A stretch of DNA of 64,000 bases from JBNLBS01 sp050303415 (GTDB lineage Bacteria; Pseudomonadota; Gammaproteobacteria; Methylococcales; Methylomonadaceae). The stretch spans positions 124,001 through 188,000 of the forward strand of contig JBNLBS010000005.1 of the NCBI GenBank assembly GCA_050303415.1, written 5' to 3'. The notes under the pieces are model-generated. The model did no database searches, was not told the origin of the DNA, and saw only the letters and a list, made by a program, of their open reading frames with translations. Below are positions 17,545-26,683 of the stretch, piece by piece (within the stretch, counting starts at the first letter, position 1; each line of letters starts with the position of its first letter). A program made the translations under genes and the position numbers.

Positions 17545-18618
17545 CTAACATATACTATCACCCGGTGAAAAGTTTCGCATTGCGGGTTTACCTAATATTT
17601 CCCAGTAATGTCGAGGGGCGATACCAATCTCTGAACGCTTAATTTCAATATTCTCTGATGTAAAACATTCTCCTTTTGTTATTGGCCTTGCCGCTACCAA
17701 ATATTTTCGAGCTACTTCAAGATTAGCCCGTTCACGATAAGTCGGGGCTTTAATTCTTGGTACCAATGCCTTTTCAAGGTTCCGTACTGCATCTACCAGA
17801 GCTTTAAATTCCTGAGGTGAAGCTGAAGCCTTATGATCCGGCCCAGGTAAAGATTGATCCAATGTTATATGTTTTTCAAGGCAAGTTGCACCCAAAGCAA
17901 CTGCAGCACAACAGGCCTCAATCCCCAAAGAATGATCGGAGTATCCAACATTTATTTTGTAGACATCCCGCATCTGCCGAATGGCATCTAAATTCAAATC
18001 TTTAGGTTGTGCTGGATAATCAGTCACACAATGTAAAATTGTAATTTTATCCCTAACTTTAGAAATTTTCTCTTCGGTAAAATAATTAAGTTTCAACCAG
18101 TTATAACCCTGCGGCATACCGGATTTTTCCAGATACCCAAAAGCCAGTGCAGCCAGAGCGTCTTCTACATCGGCCATCGTTGCCATTCCAGTTGAAATAA
18201 TGATATCTCTCCCCGTTCTTGCGTGATCAATAATCAACGGAAGATTCGTTAAATCACCTGAACCAATTTTTAATTGTTTGGGATTAACCCTATTGTAGAT
18301 TATGTCTAATGATTCTGAATCGAAACAAGTTGTAAGAAAATCAATACCCTGTCTTTTACATTCCTTACTTAATTCAATAAATTGTTCATCAGTCAACTCA
18401 AGCTGCTTTAGCATTTCTGCTTGAGTGGAAGATGTACTATCATTTTCATCCTGATACTTGGCTTTTCTTGCGTTATTCGTGACAAGTTTGTTTGTCTTAA
18501 ATGTCTGAAATTTAATTGCATCTGCTTTGCATTCACAAGCAGCCTTAATCAATTCAAAAGCCATATCCATTGAACCGTTATGATTAACACCAGCTTCCGC
18601 AATAATATAAACACTCAT
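17545..18618 (-). CDS. neuB: N-acylneuraminate (nonulosonate) synthase
   Basis: 357 residues, full length. The hallmarks are present in order: AEAGVNHNGS, AIKFQTF, LKIGSGDLTNLPL, ILHCVTDYPAQP, GYSDHSLG, GATCLEKHITLD, then a C-terminal SAF domain from about residue 295. Both histidines that coordinate Mn in the Neisseria enzyme are here (H229 and H250, 21 residues apart). The reaction is PEP plus an N-acetylmannosamine-type sugar to a nonulosonic acid. Its ATG overlaps the neuC stop by four bases, so the two are coupled. With NeuC upstream, Neu5Ac is the simplest product; legionaminate would need genes not seen here. Confidence 0.93.
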   Translation of the reverse strand: MSVYIIAEAGVNHNGSMDMAFELIKAACECKADAIKFQTFKTNKLVTNNARKAKYQDENDSTSSTQAEMLKQLELTDEQFIELSKECKRQGIDFLTTCFDSESLDIIYNRVNPKQLKIGSGDLTNLPLIIDHARTGRDIIISTGMATMADVEDALAALAFGYLEKSGMPQGYNWLKLNYFTEEKISKVRDKITILHCVTDYPAQPKDLNLDAIRQMRDVYKINVGYSDHSLGIEACCAAVALGATCLEKHITLDQSLPGPDHKASASPQEFKALVDAVRNLEKALVPRIKAPTYRERANLEVARKYLVAARPITKGECFTSENIEIKRSEIGIAPRHYWEILGKPAMRNFSPGDSIC

Positions 18619-19772
18619 ATTTTAAATTCCAGGTCCTTAAATTTTTTATTAACTGATAGGCTTAAAAGTCTACTTTTCAATTCCTCAAGAATTAACGAAG
18701 AGGGACATTCACCTTCATATGGATTTAGCATAGTTGACAATTTTTTTTGAAAATCATCCGACAATGCTTTTTCTACTGCTGATTTAAGCTTCTCATAGTT
18801 CATTTCCACATCGATAGTTGATTCTGAGCGGATACGCCCTTTCTGGCGATCACCAATATTTATGATTGGCTTAAAAAAAGAAGGCACCTCAATAATGCCG
18901 GAAGATGAATTGCCAATATACATTGCGCTATGCTTAATCAAACCTAAATATTTATTTCGTGATGTTGATTTAACAAGCAAAACATTATCTTGATGAAGTT
19001 TTTTGTATGATTCAATAGCTCTAATTATACCTTTGCTCATCATATCCGAATTGGGATAAATAATTACTTTATTATATTCCGGATAATCATCGAGAAGCCT
19101 GATAAGATCAGAAACATCCTCAACAGCCTTATTTGTTTCCGGATGATAAACGACGAGAAAATAGCTGGAATGGAAATCAAAGGAAAACGCTTTAGAAAGA
19201 CTCTCTTTAGTTGGAAGTTCCTCTTTTTTTAAAAACTCAAGCCCCAGGGCGCCACAGTTTATAACCGTTTCCGGATGCTCCCCCATTTGAATAACCCGTT
19301 TCCGGTAAACTTCCGTTGATGTAAAATGTAAACTTGCTAATTTTGTTATTGCGTGTCGTACTTTTTCATCTATCGCACCTTCAGTGACCTCACCGCCATG
19401 GATGTGAACAATAGGGACCTTAGCAATCATTGCTGCTTCACATGCAGCTAAAAGTTCAAGCCTGTCTCCTAGCACAATCAAACAATCTGGTTTTTCTCGA
19501 TCAAAAAATTCTGCTAAAGAAAGCATTAATAAAGATGAGGATCTGGTTAAGGCTAAAGCCGAATCATCAGATATTAGCACAGGAATTTTAGCGCATGGTT
19601 TAAATCCATCAGCCAAAATATCTGTTATCGTGTAACCAAATTCATGAGATAAATGAGTCCCTGTTACTACCAGCTTCAAATCTAAGTTATCACTTCTATC
19701 TATTTCCTTAAGTAAACAATATAAAAGACCATACTCAGCTCGCGTTGTCGTTAACACACAAACACTTTTCAT
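18615..19772 (-). CDS. neuC: UDP-N-acetylglucosamine 2-epimerase, hydrolysing
   Basis: 385 residues, typical NeuC/LegG length and GT-B fold. It begins VCVLTTTRAEYGLL and includes VTGTHLSHEFGYT, LIVLGDRLELLAA, HIHGGEVTEGAIDE and, in the C-terminal domain, MYIGNSSSGIIEVP. These motifs distinguish hydrolysing epimerases, which release free N-acetylmannosamine (or its 2,4-diacetamido analogue) and UDP, from non-hydrolysing WecB. It is the first gene of a minus-strand unit leading into neuB through an ATGA overlap. A 157-base gap separates it from the UDP-sugar dehydrogenase gene. Because legB, legC and legH are not visible, UDP-GlcNAc is the likeliest substrate. Confidence 0.92.
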   Translation of the reverse strand: MKSVCVLTTTRAEYGLLYCLLKEIDRSDNLDLKLVVTGTHLSHEFGYTITDILADGFKPCAKIPVLISDDSALALTRSSSLLMLSLAEFFDREKPDCLIVLGDRLELLAACEAAMIAKVPIVHIHGGEVTEGAIDEKVRHAITKLASLHFTSTEVYRKRVIQMGEHPETVINCGALGLEFLKKEELPTKESLSKAFSFDFHSSYFLVVYHPETNKAVEDVSDLIRLLDDYPEYNKVIIYPNSDMMSKGIIRAIESYKKLHQDNVLLVKSTSRNKYLGLIKHSAMYIGNSSSGIIEVPSFFKPIINIGDRQKGRIRSESTIDVEMNYEKLKSAVEKALSDDFQKKLSTMLNPYEGECPSSLILEELKSRLLSLSVNKKFKDLEFKI

Positions 19773-19929
19773 CTACATATAACCCTAAAAACATCATGCT
19801 TATCTGATTCAAACCGAAAATATATCACAACTATGAAAACTCTATTTATGTTCAACCACCATATCGAGACAAATACCACAACCTTTGTCTCAATTTATCC
19901 TAAAGCGAAAAACAACTTTGCCTCAGCCT

Positions 19930-21201
19930 TTAGAGCCTCTGATCAGTTTGTTCAGTAGGAAATAGGCATTTTAAGTCATATACAACGGATTTTTTTTTGC
20001 CAAGTCGTCTAATTTTTTCAATCCCCATTTGTTTAAATTGTTGATGAGCTACTGCTATCAATAGTCCATCATATTTATTCTCCTGTAAGACATCAGTCAT
20101 TTCTATACGAGTTTCTTGTTGTGCCTCTAACGAGTTAACCCAAGGGTCATAAATATGTACATTTACACCATAACTTTGCAACTCATAGATAATATCCAAA
20201 ATTCGGGAATTACGCATATCCGGGCAGTTTTCTTTAAATGACAAACCCATAATTAGAATATCGGCATGCTGTACGTGAATACGCGCTTGCAACAACAACT
20301 TAATCAACTGGGAAGCCACGTATGTCCCCATTCCTTCATTTACTCGCCGACTGGATAATATAACTTCTGGATTACAACCAACAGACTGCGCTTTTCTGAC
20401 CAAGTAATATGGATCTACACCAATACAGTGTCCGCCAACTAAACCAGGCCGAAATGGCAAAAAATTCCATTTTGTTCCTGCTGCCAACAGAACCTCTTCG
20501 GTATCAATACCTAACTTATTAAAAATAACAGATAATTCATTGATTAAAGCAATATTGACATCGCGCTGAGTATTTTCAATTACTTTGGCCGCTTCTGCAA
20601 CTTTTATACTACTTGCTTTATAAGTACCCGCCTCAATTATACTTTGATAAAGTTTGTCTATTTTGTCGGCTATTTCTGGTGTGGAACCTGACGTGACCTT
20701 TAAAATGTTTGTAACCCGGCGCTCTTTGTCGCCTGGGTTAATCCGCTCTGGACTATAGCCCACATAAAAATCTTGATTAAACTTTAAGTTAGAAACTTTC
20801 TCCAGAATAGGCACACAAATTTCTTCAGTCGCTCCTGGATACACAGTGGACTCATAAATTACAATATCATCTCGCTTAAGGACGCCCCCAATAAGTTCGC
20901 TTGCTTTTTCCAGTGGCGTCAAATCTGGCTGCTTATATTGATTTATTGGCGTTGGTACAGTAACAATATAGACGTTACATGTTTCAATATCCTTCACTGA
21001 AGTGGTGTATGTTAAACGTTTAGCTTGGGCCAACTCATTAGAACCAACCTCCAATGTACAATCATGTCCGGATTTTAATTCATTAATTCGTTTTTGATTT
21101 ATATCAAATCCGACAGTGGCGTATTTCCGACCAAATTCTATAGCTAACGGGAGCCCAACGTAACCCAGCCCAACCATGGCAATTTTAATGTTACTCAGCA
21201 T
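19930..21201 (-). CDS. UDP-N-acetylhexosamine 6-dehydrogenase (TviB/WbpO type)
   Basis: 423 residues. The N-terminal NAD domain opens IAMVGLGYVGLPLAIEFG. The middle domain and LVGGHCIGVDPYYL carry the catalytic cysteine of nucleotide-sugar 6-dehydrogenases, and MGLSFKENCPDMRNS is typical of the N-acetylhexosamine-specific (WbpO/TviB/WbpA) group rather than of UDP-glucose dehydrogenase. The product would be a UDP-N-acetylhexosaminuronic acid, as in Vi antigen and several O-antigens. It is the upstream-most gene of block B on the minus strand, with a gene-free region carrying a transposase remnant before it. A second, different UDP-sugar dehydrogenase is encoded at 25517-26683. Confidence 0.9.
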   Translation of the reverse strand: MLSNIKIAMVGLGYVGLPLAIEFGRKYATVGFDINQKRINELKSGHDCTLEVGSNELAQAKRLTYTTSVKDIETCNVYIVTVPTPINQYKQPDLTPLEKASELIGGVLKRDDIVIYESTVYPGATEEICVPILEKVSNLKFNQDFYVGYSPERINPGDKERRVTNILKVTSGSTPEIADKIDKLYQSIIEAGTYKASSIKVAEAAKVIENTQRDVNIALINELSVIFNKLGIDTEEVLLAAGTKWNFLPFRPGLVGGHCIGVDPYYLVRKAQSVGCNPEVILSSRRVNEGMGTYVASQLIKLLLQARIHVQHADILIMGLSFKENCPDMRNSRILDIIYELQSYGVNVHIYDPWVNSLEAQQETRIEMTDVLQENKYDGLLIAVAHQQFKQMGIEKIRRLGKKKSVVYDLKCLFPTEQTDQRL

Positions 21202-21485
21202 TTCACCAATTTTTTAAAAGAAATTAAGTAGAGAATTCTACTCGAAACAACACGAAACAGGAAGTTTACTGCTTAATAAAATAGAAACTATTGAAACGAA
21301 AAACGGAGCATTTGAATATATAAATGCCTCACAATATTTTCTAGAAATGTCATGTTTATTAAATCATTATGCCGATTGTAAAAATTCTTTAAACTAGTAC
21401 AAGTGAATCGTAGGAGCATAAAAAAAGCAGACGCTGAAATACCGACTCCTGAGCATTGCCACAAACACTATATAGTCAGTACACT

Positions 21486-21779
21486 TTAATTATAAAGGCG
21501 GCAGGAGAATTGAGGGGTAAGACTTTTTTGTGTAATTTCAAGAGATCGTTTCAAGCTCTGCAATTCAACATCTATCTCGTAATTAGCATCTTGCAAATGT
21601 TCTTTTCCTGGATGATAGCCTTCAAAAACCCTATCCAGAAAAGGAGCGTCATCATATAACTGTTGGTCTAAGACGGAAGATTTAAGGCCTACAGTCGAAT
21701 AAAATTCTGTTTTAAGTTTTATAGGAGCGTTCGATTTTTCCAGTCAGTTGGACGAACCTGGTTTATTTGGATGAAATTT
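21486..21779 (-). pseudogene. Decayed IS481/IS3-type integrase-core fragment with a chimeric tail
   Basis: Reading the minus strand from 21779 gives KFHPNKPGSSN, an in-frame stop, then LEKSNAPIKLKTEFYSTVGL. This matches the C-terminal part of DDE transposases of the IS481/IS3 kind (family pattern: KPGSP-LNGKIERS-KTD-TEFYST-DL). The frame stays open after the similarity ends near 21657, down to a stop at 21486, with an unrelated tail containing EGYHPGKEHLQDANYEID. There is no start codon with a ribosome site and no intact transposase. It occupies the gap between blocks B and C; the rest of 21202-21908 holds nothing I can identify. Confidence 0.5.
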
Positions 21780-21908
21780 AACACCGAATTCCTTGAGGCT
21801 ATTGAGTAGCTTAAGAGCGAAAGGAGTTTATGAATAACGCAAAATCTTCTCAACAAAAATAAATTCCCCCGCAGTCAGTAAACGTCTCTAATTAATCATA
21901 CATGCCAT

Positions 21909-22859
21909 CTAGCGCTCTAATAAATAGTCTTTATCAAAAATATTATACGTACGACTTAATTTTCTTTTCAGAGCACGTAGTGAATTCTTCCAGTGGAGCC
22001 TCCCATTTTTTATGGCTCCGTTATAATCTTTGGTGTCATCAATACTGTTTAGGCGTTTAGTCAGCCTATCAAGATGTCTAGCGTAAGGTTTATACAAGAT
22101 ATTAATGTCATCTTTGCTTAACTTATAAGTACCTAAATCAACCTTATCATTATCCAAAAACTTAAAATTATGAAAATGATAAAAGACCAATTCAAACTGA
22201 TGATCAGTTAAATCATATTGTTGAACGTTCCATGGCGCTACGCCTCCTCCTAGATGTTGTAATTCATGAACACCATCAAATCGGGTGGTCCAATCATCAA
22301 GATACTTTTGATCTCCAAATTTTCCATCTTCAAAGCGTGCAAAACACCAATCAATACAAGCATCCCTCCACCAATTTAAAACTTCCATGCCTTTCTTATC
22401 ATTTTTAAAAGTCATAAATTGTACACAGTATTTACCACTTGTTTTGCTTTGATCATATTCTGATGTATATCTATGCTCTGTAATCAATACAGATGCATCT
22501 TTCATTTCTTCGATTAAAATTGCCGGATCAGAATAAAAATATAAATCGGCATCTAAATATGTGCAGCTATCCAAACCAAAATTATCAATGGCATATTTTA
22601 TAGTTGAAGGTGTGCAGCTCCAACAATATTCTCCCACGGTTCGTTCATTTTTTATTTTCAATAATTCATCATCTTCAAAATCTTCAAGTGATATAACCGT
22701 CATATATTCATATTTTAGGGTTTGTAATAACTCATAACATTTATCATCAAAGGCAAAAACATATAAATGAAAGGAATTACTATGAGACTCGAGCGATTCA
22801 TACATTGCCAAACCACGAGTTAAATAATCACTATTAAATAAGGTGCAATAATTCTTCAT
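21909..22859 (-). CDS. GT8-like glycosyltransferase
   Basis: 316 residues. The N-terminal GT-A fold starts YCTLFNSDYLTRGLAMYESL, as in glycogenin/LgtC-like enzymes. A DxD motif (YLDADLYFYSDP) follows near residue 98 and binds the metal and nucleotide sugar; GDQKYLDDW and the LGGGVAPWN block are further family features, and HFHNF near the C-terminus sits where GT8 enzymes have the HxxGxxK-type metal ligand. It is the last gene of the wzx-led operon, its start overlapping the stop of the FkbM-like gene by four bases. The donor is not predictable from sequence. Confidence 0.78.
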   Translation of the reverse strand: MKNYCTLFNSDYLTRGLAMYESLESHSNSFHLYVFAFDDKCYELLQTLKYEYMTVISLEDFEDDELLKIKNERTVGEYCWSCTPSTIKYAIDNFGLDSCTYLDADLYFYSDPAILIEEMKDASVLITEHRYTSEYDQSKTSGKYCVQFMTFKNDKKGMEVLNWWRDACIDWCFARFEDGKFGDQKYLDDWTTRFDGVHELQHLGGGVAPWNVQQYDLTDHQFELVFYHFHNFKFLDNDKVDLGTYKLSKDDINILYKPYARHLDRLTKRLNSIDDTKDYNGAIKNGRLHWKNSLRALKRKLSRTYNIFDKDYLLER

Positions 22860-23800
22860 GATTTAAAACATCTTGAATAAAGCCGTAAAAGAATATTCAT
22901 TGGTATTTTTTTATAACCATCATATTTCATTCTTTTCAAACAATAAGCATAAATTTCATTAAAAATTGGGTTATTAAATCTATTATATGCACTTTCGGAA
23001 ATCTCCAATACAAAACCAAATTGTTTCTTTAAAATCGCAAATACTATCATTAATAAAAAATCCCTTTCTGAAAGAAACTTTTCTTCCATTGTATTCATAT
23101 ATGAAATTTCAGCCCAAAACGCATTATTTTTTTGGAAAAGCGGTATAAATCTTTTTTCAAGATTATTGAATTCCTTTTCAATAACTTTTGGTGAAAGTCT
23201 CGACATTCCTTTTATGTGACACTCATCTGACCAAAAATCCTTACTTTCGAAATAAGACATTAATTTCCATAACTTATCTTCACCTTCATAAGCATCCATA
23301 ATGCCCGGTTCAAATTCAGCTACTAAAACTCTATCAGCAATACTATTATCTAGTACTGAAAAAATTCTTAAATCAGTACCTTGTGAGTCGGTTTTGAACC
23401 AGTCAATATAGTCATATCCAATCTCATCTAAAGATTCTTTTATTGTTATAGATGGAAGTTCTATAGTTTTTTTTATTTTAAAATTATCTCTTAAATGATA
23501 ATTATCTAGACTATTTAACCTTGACCTTAGGCTACTGGAACAAAAGGGAGAATCCGTCAAATAAAAGGGCAAGTGAGTGCTTTTATCACTCACTACTCTG
23601 TTTATCATATAAAATTCTTTAAAATCACCACCTGTCTGTTTAACTATATCCAGTTCTCTTTCATCTGCATCGAACGCAATGCAAATACTATATTTTGCTA
23701 TTTTCTTCCAGACACAATGAATATCTCCAGAGGCCCCCACATCAACTAATAATGGTGGCTGCTCAACTAAACACTTATATTGCAAAATTTCATCAATCAT
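22856..23800 (-). CDS. FkbM-like methyltransferase (copy 1)
   Basis: 314 residues. PLLVDVGASGDIH at residues 16-28 is a SAM-binding motif I; IAFDADEREL gives the acidic residue after strand 2; a TIKESLDEIGYDYIDWFKTDSQG segment is the FkbM hallmark (here KTDSQG instead of the usual KIDVEG). After residue 190 there is an extension of about 120 residues with mostly helical character and no recognised domain. FkbM enzymes O-methylate sugars and polyketides. The gene is linked by four-base overlaps at both ends. It may methylate the glycan or its acceptor; the atypical motif leaves catalysis uncertain. Confidence 0.7.
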   Translation of the reverse strand: MIDEILQYKCLVEQPPLLVDVGASGDIHCVWKKIAKYSICIAFDADERELDIVKQTGGDFKEFYMINRVVSDKSTHLPFYLTDSPFCSSSLRSRLNSLDNYHLRDNFKIKKTIELPSITIKESLDEIGYDYIDWFKTDSQGTDLRIFSVLDNSIADRVLVAEFEPGIMDAYEGEDKLWKLMSYFESKDFWSDECHIKGMSRLSPKVIEKEFNNLEKRFIPLFQKNNAFWAEISYMNTMEEKFLSERDFLLMIVFAILKKQFGFVLEISESAYNRFNNPIFNEIYAYCLKRMKYDGYKKIPMNILLRLYSRCFKS

Positions 23801-24606
23801 TTTTTTCTAATTTCACCAATATACCGGCCAATAACGCGTCCTTGTTCTACAATTTGAAAATCATTTAAATCATTAAATTTTTCTATCACTTGGTAATTAT
23901 TCTTTTCAAAAATATGTTGAATTTTATTATAATCAAGCAACCAGCAAGGATATCGAGCTTCATACACTGACGGATGTACATACTGTACGGTTAGTTTTTC
24001 TTTTTCTGTTGAGACGGCCGTTAACCCCAATAAAATAAAACTAAAGTCATATTGCAACAGCAAATCCAGTATCTCATAAGGCTTTTCTAGGTATTGAAGG
24101 ACACTGGATAGCAACAATACGTTGGGCTGTTCTTTTTTTAAACATTCTTCTACACTGTAATAAAATTTTAGCCGTTCATCTTCAAACTTTTTTTTACCGA
24201 TTTCGACAAAATGCTTCTGTTCTACAATACTCCAAGAAACACTATCAATAATATCTAAGAATTTTTTATTTTGATAATAAGTGCTTCCAAGGCTACCTCC
24301 AAAGTCAAGAACTTTTACAGAGCCGGTTTTAACTGATGCTAGCATTATCCCGGTTAACAGTGGCCATGAATATTGAATTTCATCAAAAATCACACTATCT
24401 CTTTCGTAAACAGCCTTACCACTCTTAACTTGCGATACGGCATTTTCCACAGCTCTTAATATATTGTCCTTTTCATAGCCCGTCGAAGCTCTTTTAGCTT
24501 GCTGCCAAGTTGAATAATCTCCTTTCCATCCATATTTGCGATTTCTATACTTTTGTATGGCAGTAAACAGAATTGGTGGAATCAAGGACCTTATAAAACG
24601 CTTCAC
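23797..24606 (-). CDS. SAM-dependent methyltransferase, TIGR04325-like
   Basis: 269 residues. The opening region has GWKGDYSTWQQAKRASTGYE, a signature I associate with the TIGR04325 methyltransferases of glycan clusters. VKVLDFGGSLGSTYYQ is the SAM-binding glycine motif near residue 95, WSIVEQKHFVEIGK follows, and NVLLLSSVLQYLEKPYEIL is the post-motif segment. The first 25 residues are basic and hydrophobic and may sit at the membrane. It lies inside the overlapping operon between a GT-A glycosyltransferase and an FkbM-like protein. Methylation of a sugar hydroxyl or carboxyl in the repeat unit is inferred. Confidence 0.75.
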   Translation of the reverse strand: MKRFIRSLIPPILFTAIQKYRNRKYGWKGDYSTWQQAKRASTGYEKDNILRAVENAVSQVKSGKAVYERDSVIFDEIQYSWPLLTGIMLASVKTGSVKVLDFGGSLGSTYYQNKKFLDIIDSVSWSIVEQKHFVEIGKKKFEDERLKFYYSVEECLKKEQPNVLLLSSVLQYLEKPYEILDLLLQYDFSFILLGLTAVSTEKEKLTVQYVHPSVYEARYPCWLLDYNKIQHIFEKNNYQVIEKFNDLNDFQIVEQGRVIGRYIGEIRKK

Positions 24607-25514
24607 ATCAAATGCCTTTTTATTCTGGTCAATAATCTTTCAATAAAACTTCGTTTTATTGAATTAAAAAAAGCCTCTATCTTTTTTTTACTCTCCATAT
24701 CTTCGCTTATTTTTACAGCTTCAATATCAAGAGCACTAGCCGTCAACTCTCCCCAATAAACATCAGTTGTCCTACAATGCGTTCCACTATCATCATTTCC
24801 TATGTTTTGGACATAGGATTCACCTGGATATAAGGTCAGCATATTTTGCAAAAAAGCACTCATATACCACCGAACAGCCCATGAATTATTTTTGCCGTTT
24901 ATTTGATCTTTTAGCATTTGAGAATAAGGATAGCTTCCATTAAAGTTAGCTTCTTTTTCCAGCTTTCGGAACTGCAGCTCATTAAGTAATTTTTGTCCAT
25001 CACGCTCAAAAACACCCCACGCTCTTTTCCAGGTTGCCCATCCCCAGCAGTCAGCTCCGCGTATAAAAAAACTACTTGGCAATCCTTCAATTGGATAAAT
25101 ATAACCATGAATGGAAGCGACTCTTTCCTCATCTTGATAACAGTTTAATCCACTATTCATGTACTTTAAAAAAGAGGGTGCGGTTACCAAATCATCTTCT
25201 AATACAATTATTTTTCCATATTCATTTATAACAGTCGTTACACCATCAATAATAGAATCGGCCAAACCCCAATTTCTATCTCTCTCAATAACGGTTACTG
25301 TTTTAAAGCCTGCTATATTTTTAACAATTTCTCTAACCTCATTAACAGCATCTTTTACTGCTTCATTTTTTGCAGCATCACTGTAAATAATCAAATCGCT
25401 TTGCTTTGCCAACTCATTTTTTTGCAAGGCTTTAATGGTTTGTCGAGTGTGCCAAGGCCGGTTATATACAAATAAAACAATTGGCGCATAATTCCTCTCT
25501 TTACTCGTCATCAA
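24603..25514 (-). CDS. GT-A glycosyltransferase (GT2/GNT-I-like)
   Basis: 303 residues. It starts APIVLFVYNRPWHTRQTIKAL, the pattern of family 2-like and GNT-I-like transferases, then RNWGLADSIIDGV, and the acidic metal-binding motif VLEDDLVTAPSFL near residue 106. A later ADCWGWATWKRAW block is typical of a subfamily found in O-antigen clusters. The gene lies two bases from ugd and overlaps the downstream methyltransferase by four bases. It should add one sugar to the lipid-linked oligosaccharide on the cytoplasmic side. Sugar specificity is not visible. Confidence 0.8.
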   Translation of the reverse strand: MMTSKERNYAPIVLFVYNRPWHTRQTIKALQKNELAKQSDLIIYSDAAKNEAVKDAVNEVREIVKNIAGFKTVTVIERDRNWGLADSIIDGVTTVINEYGKIIVLEDDLVTAPSFLKYMNSGLNCYQDEERVASIHGYIYPIEGLPSSFFIRGADCWGWATWKRAWGVFERDGQKLLNELQFRKLEKEANFNGSYPYSQMLKDQINGKNNSWAVRWYMSAFLQNMLTLYPGESYVQNIGNDDSGTHCRTTDVYWGELTASALDIEAVKISEDMESKKKIEAFFNSIKRSFIERLLTRIKRHLM

Positions 25515-25516
25515 AA

Positions 25517-26683
25517 CTAATCCTGTTTAAATAAATCACGACTATAAACTTTATGCATAACATCATTCATATCATTAGTTAACCGATTTGCAACAATCAC
25601 ATCAGATAGTTCTTTAAACTCGCTTAAATCAGTAATAACACGAGAATTAAAAAATAATTCTCCATCTAATTCAGGCTCATAGACAAGCACGTCAATGCCT
25701 TTGGCTTTAATTCGTTTCATAATTCCCTGAATGGCACTTGCGCGGAAGTTATCAGAACCATGTTTCATAACCAAGCGATAAATACCAACAACCCGAGGTT
25801 TCAATTCTATAACCTGTTCAGCGATAAAATCTTTACGTGTACTATTTGCCGAGACAATGGCTTGAATTAAGGTTTGAGGAACATCATGATAATTCGCCAA
25901 CAACTGCTTGGTATCTTTAGGTAAACAATAACCGCCATAACCAAAACTCGGATTGTTGTAATGATTACCAATACGAGGGTCTAAGCCTACCCCTTCAATA
26001 ACTTGCTGAGTACTCAGATCATGAACTGCACAGTAACTATCAAGCTCATTAAAAAAAGCCACCCGCATCGCCAGGTAAGTGTTAGCGAAAAGCTTCACTG
26101 CTTCAGCCTCTGTTGCATACGTAAACAAAACAGGTATTTCTTTCTTAATTGCACCTTGAACTAACAAGTCTGCAAACACTTTGGCGCGATCAGACCTTTC
26201 GCCGACTATGATGCGAGAGGGGTAAAGATTGTCATATAAAGCACGGCCTTCTCGTAAAAACTCTGGTGAAAAGAAAATATTATCAATACCAAACTTTACC
26301 TTTATACGGTCAACATAGCCGACCGGAATCGTTGATTTAATCACTATTGTCGCCTGTGGATTAATCTCTATTACATCGGCAATAACTGATTCAATCGACT
26401 CGGTATTAAAATAATGTGTCTCAGCATCATAGTCTGTCGGCGTTGCAATAATCACAAAATCAGCCAGCTGATAAGCAATGTACTTATCTAAAGTAGCGGA
26501 TAGATTTAATGCCTTATTTGCCAAAAAGTCCTGAATCTCATCGTCGTGAATCGGTGAAATGCCTGAATTGAGCAAGTCCACTTTTTCTTTGATAACATCC
26601 AGAGCAACAACTTCATGATGTTGTGAGAGTAGAACGGCTAAAGATAAACCTACGTAGCCAGTGCCGGCGATTGTGATTTTCAA
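25517..26683 (-). CDS. ugd: UDP-glucose 6-dehydrogenase
   Basis: 388 residues, the length of the short enterobacterial Ugd. The NAD loop is TIAGTGYVGLSLAVLLS; FSPEFLREGRAL and the catalytic-cysteine block FGYGGYCLPKDTKQL identify the UDP-glucose branch. RLVMKHGSDNFRASAIQGIM is the usual C-terminal substrate segment. It oxidises UDP-glucose twice to UDP-glucuronate, so the glycan probably contains glucuronic acid or a derivative. It overlaps the upstream FkbM gene by four bases inside the wzx-led operon. It is distinct from the N-acetylhexosamine dehydrogenase at 19930-21201. Confidence 0.95.
   Translation of the reverse strand: MKITIAGTGYVGLSLAVLLSQHHEVVALDVIKEKVDLLNSGISPIHDDEIQDFLANKALNLSATLDKYIAYQLADFVIIATPTDYDAETHYFNTESIESVIADVIEINPQATIVIKSTIPVGYVDRIKVKFGIDNIFFSPEFLREGRALYDNLYPSRIIVGERSDRAKVFADLLVQGAIKKEIPVLFTYATEAEAVKLFANTYLAMRVAFFNELDSYCAVHDLSTQQVIEGVGLDPRIGNHYNNPSFGYGGYCLPKDTKQLLANYHDVPQTLIQAIVSANSTRKDFIAEQVIELKPRVVGIYRLVMKHGSDNFRASAIQGIMKRIKAKGIDVLVYEPELDGELFFNSRVITDLSEFKELSDVIVANRLTNDMNDVMHKVYSRDLFKQD

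Noticed and set aside
21830..21862. Possible leader peptide after AAAGGAG (MNNAKSSQQK)
   Set aside because: Ten codons only, in a decayed region and not followed by a gene in the same direction.
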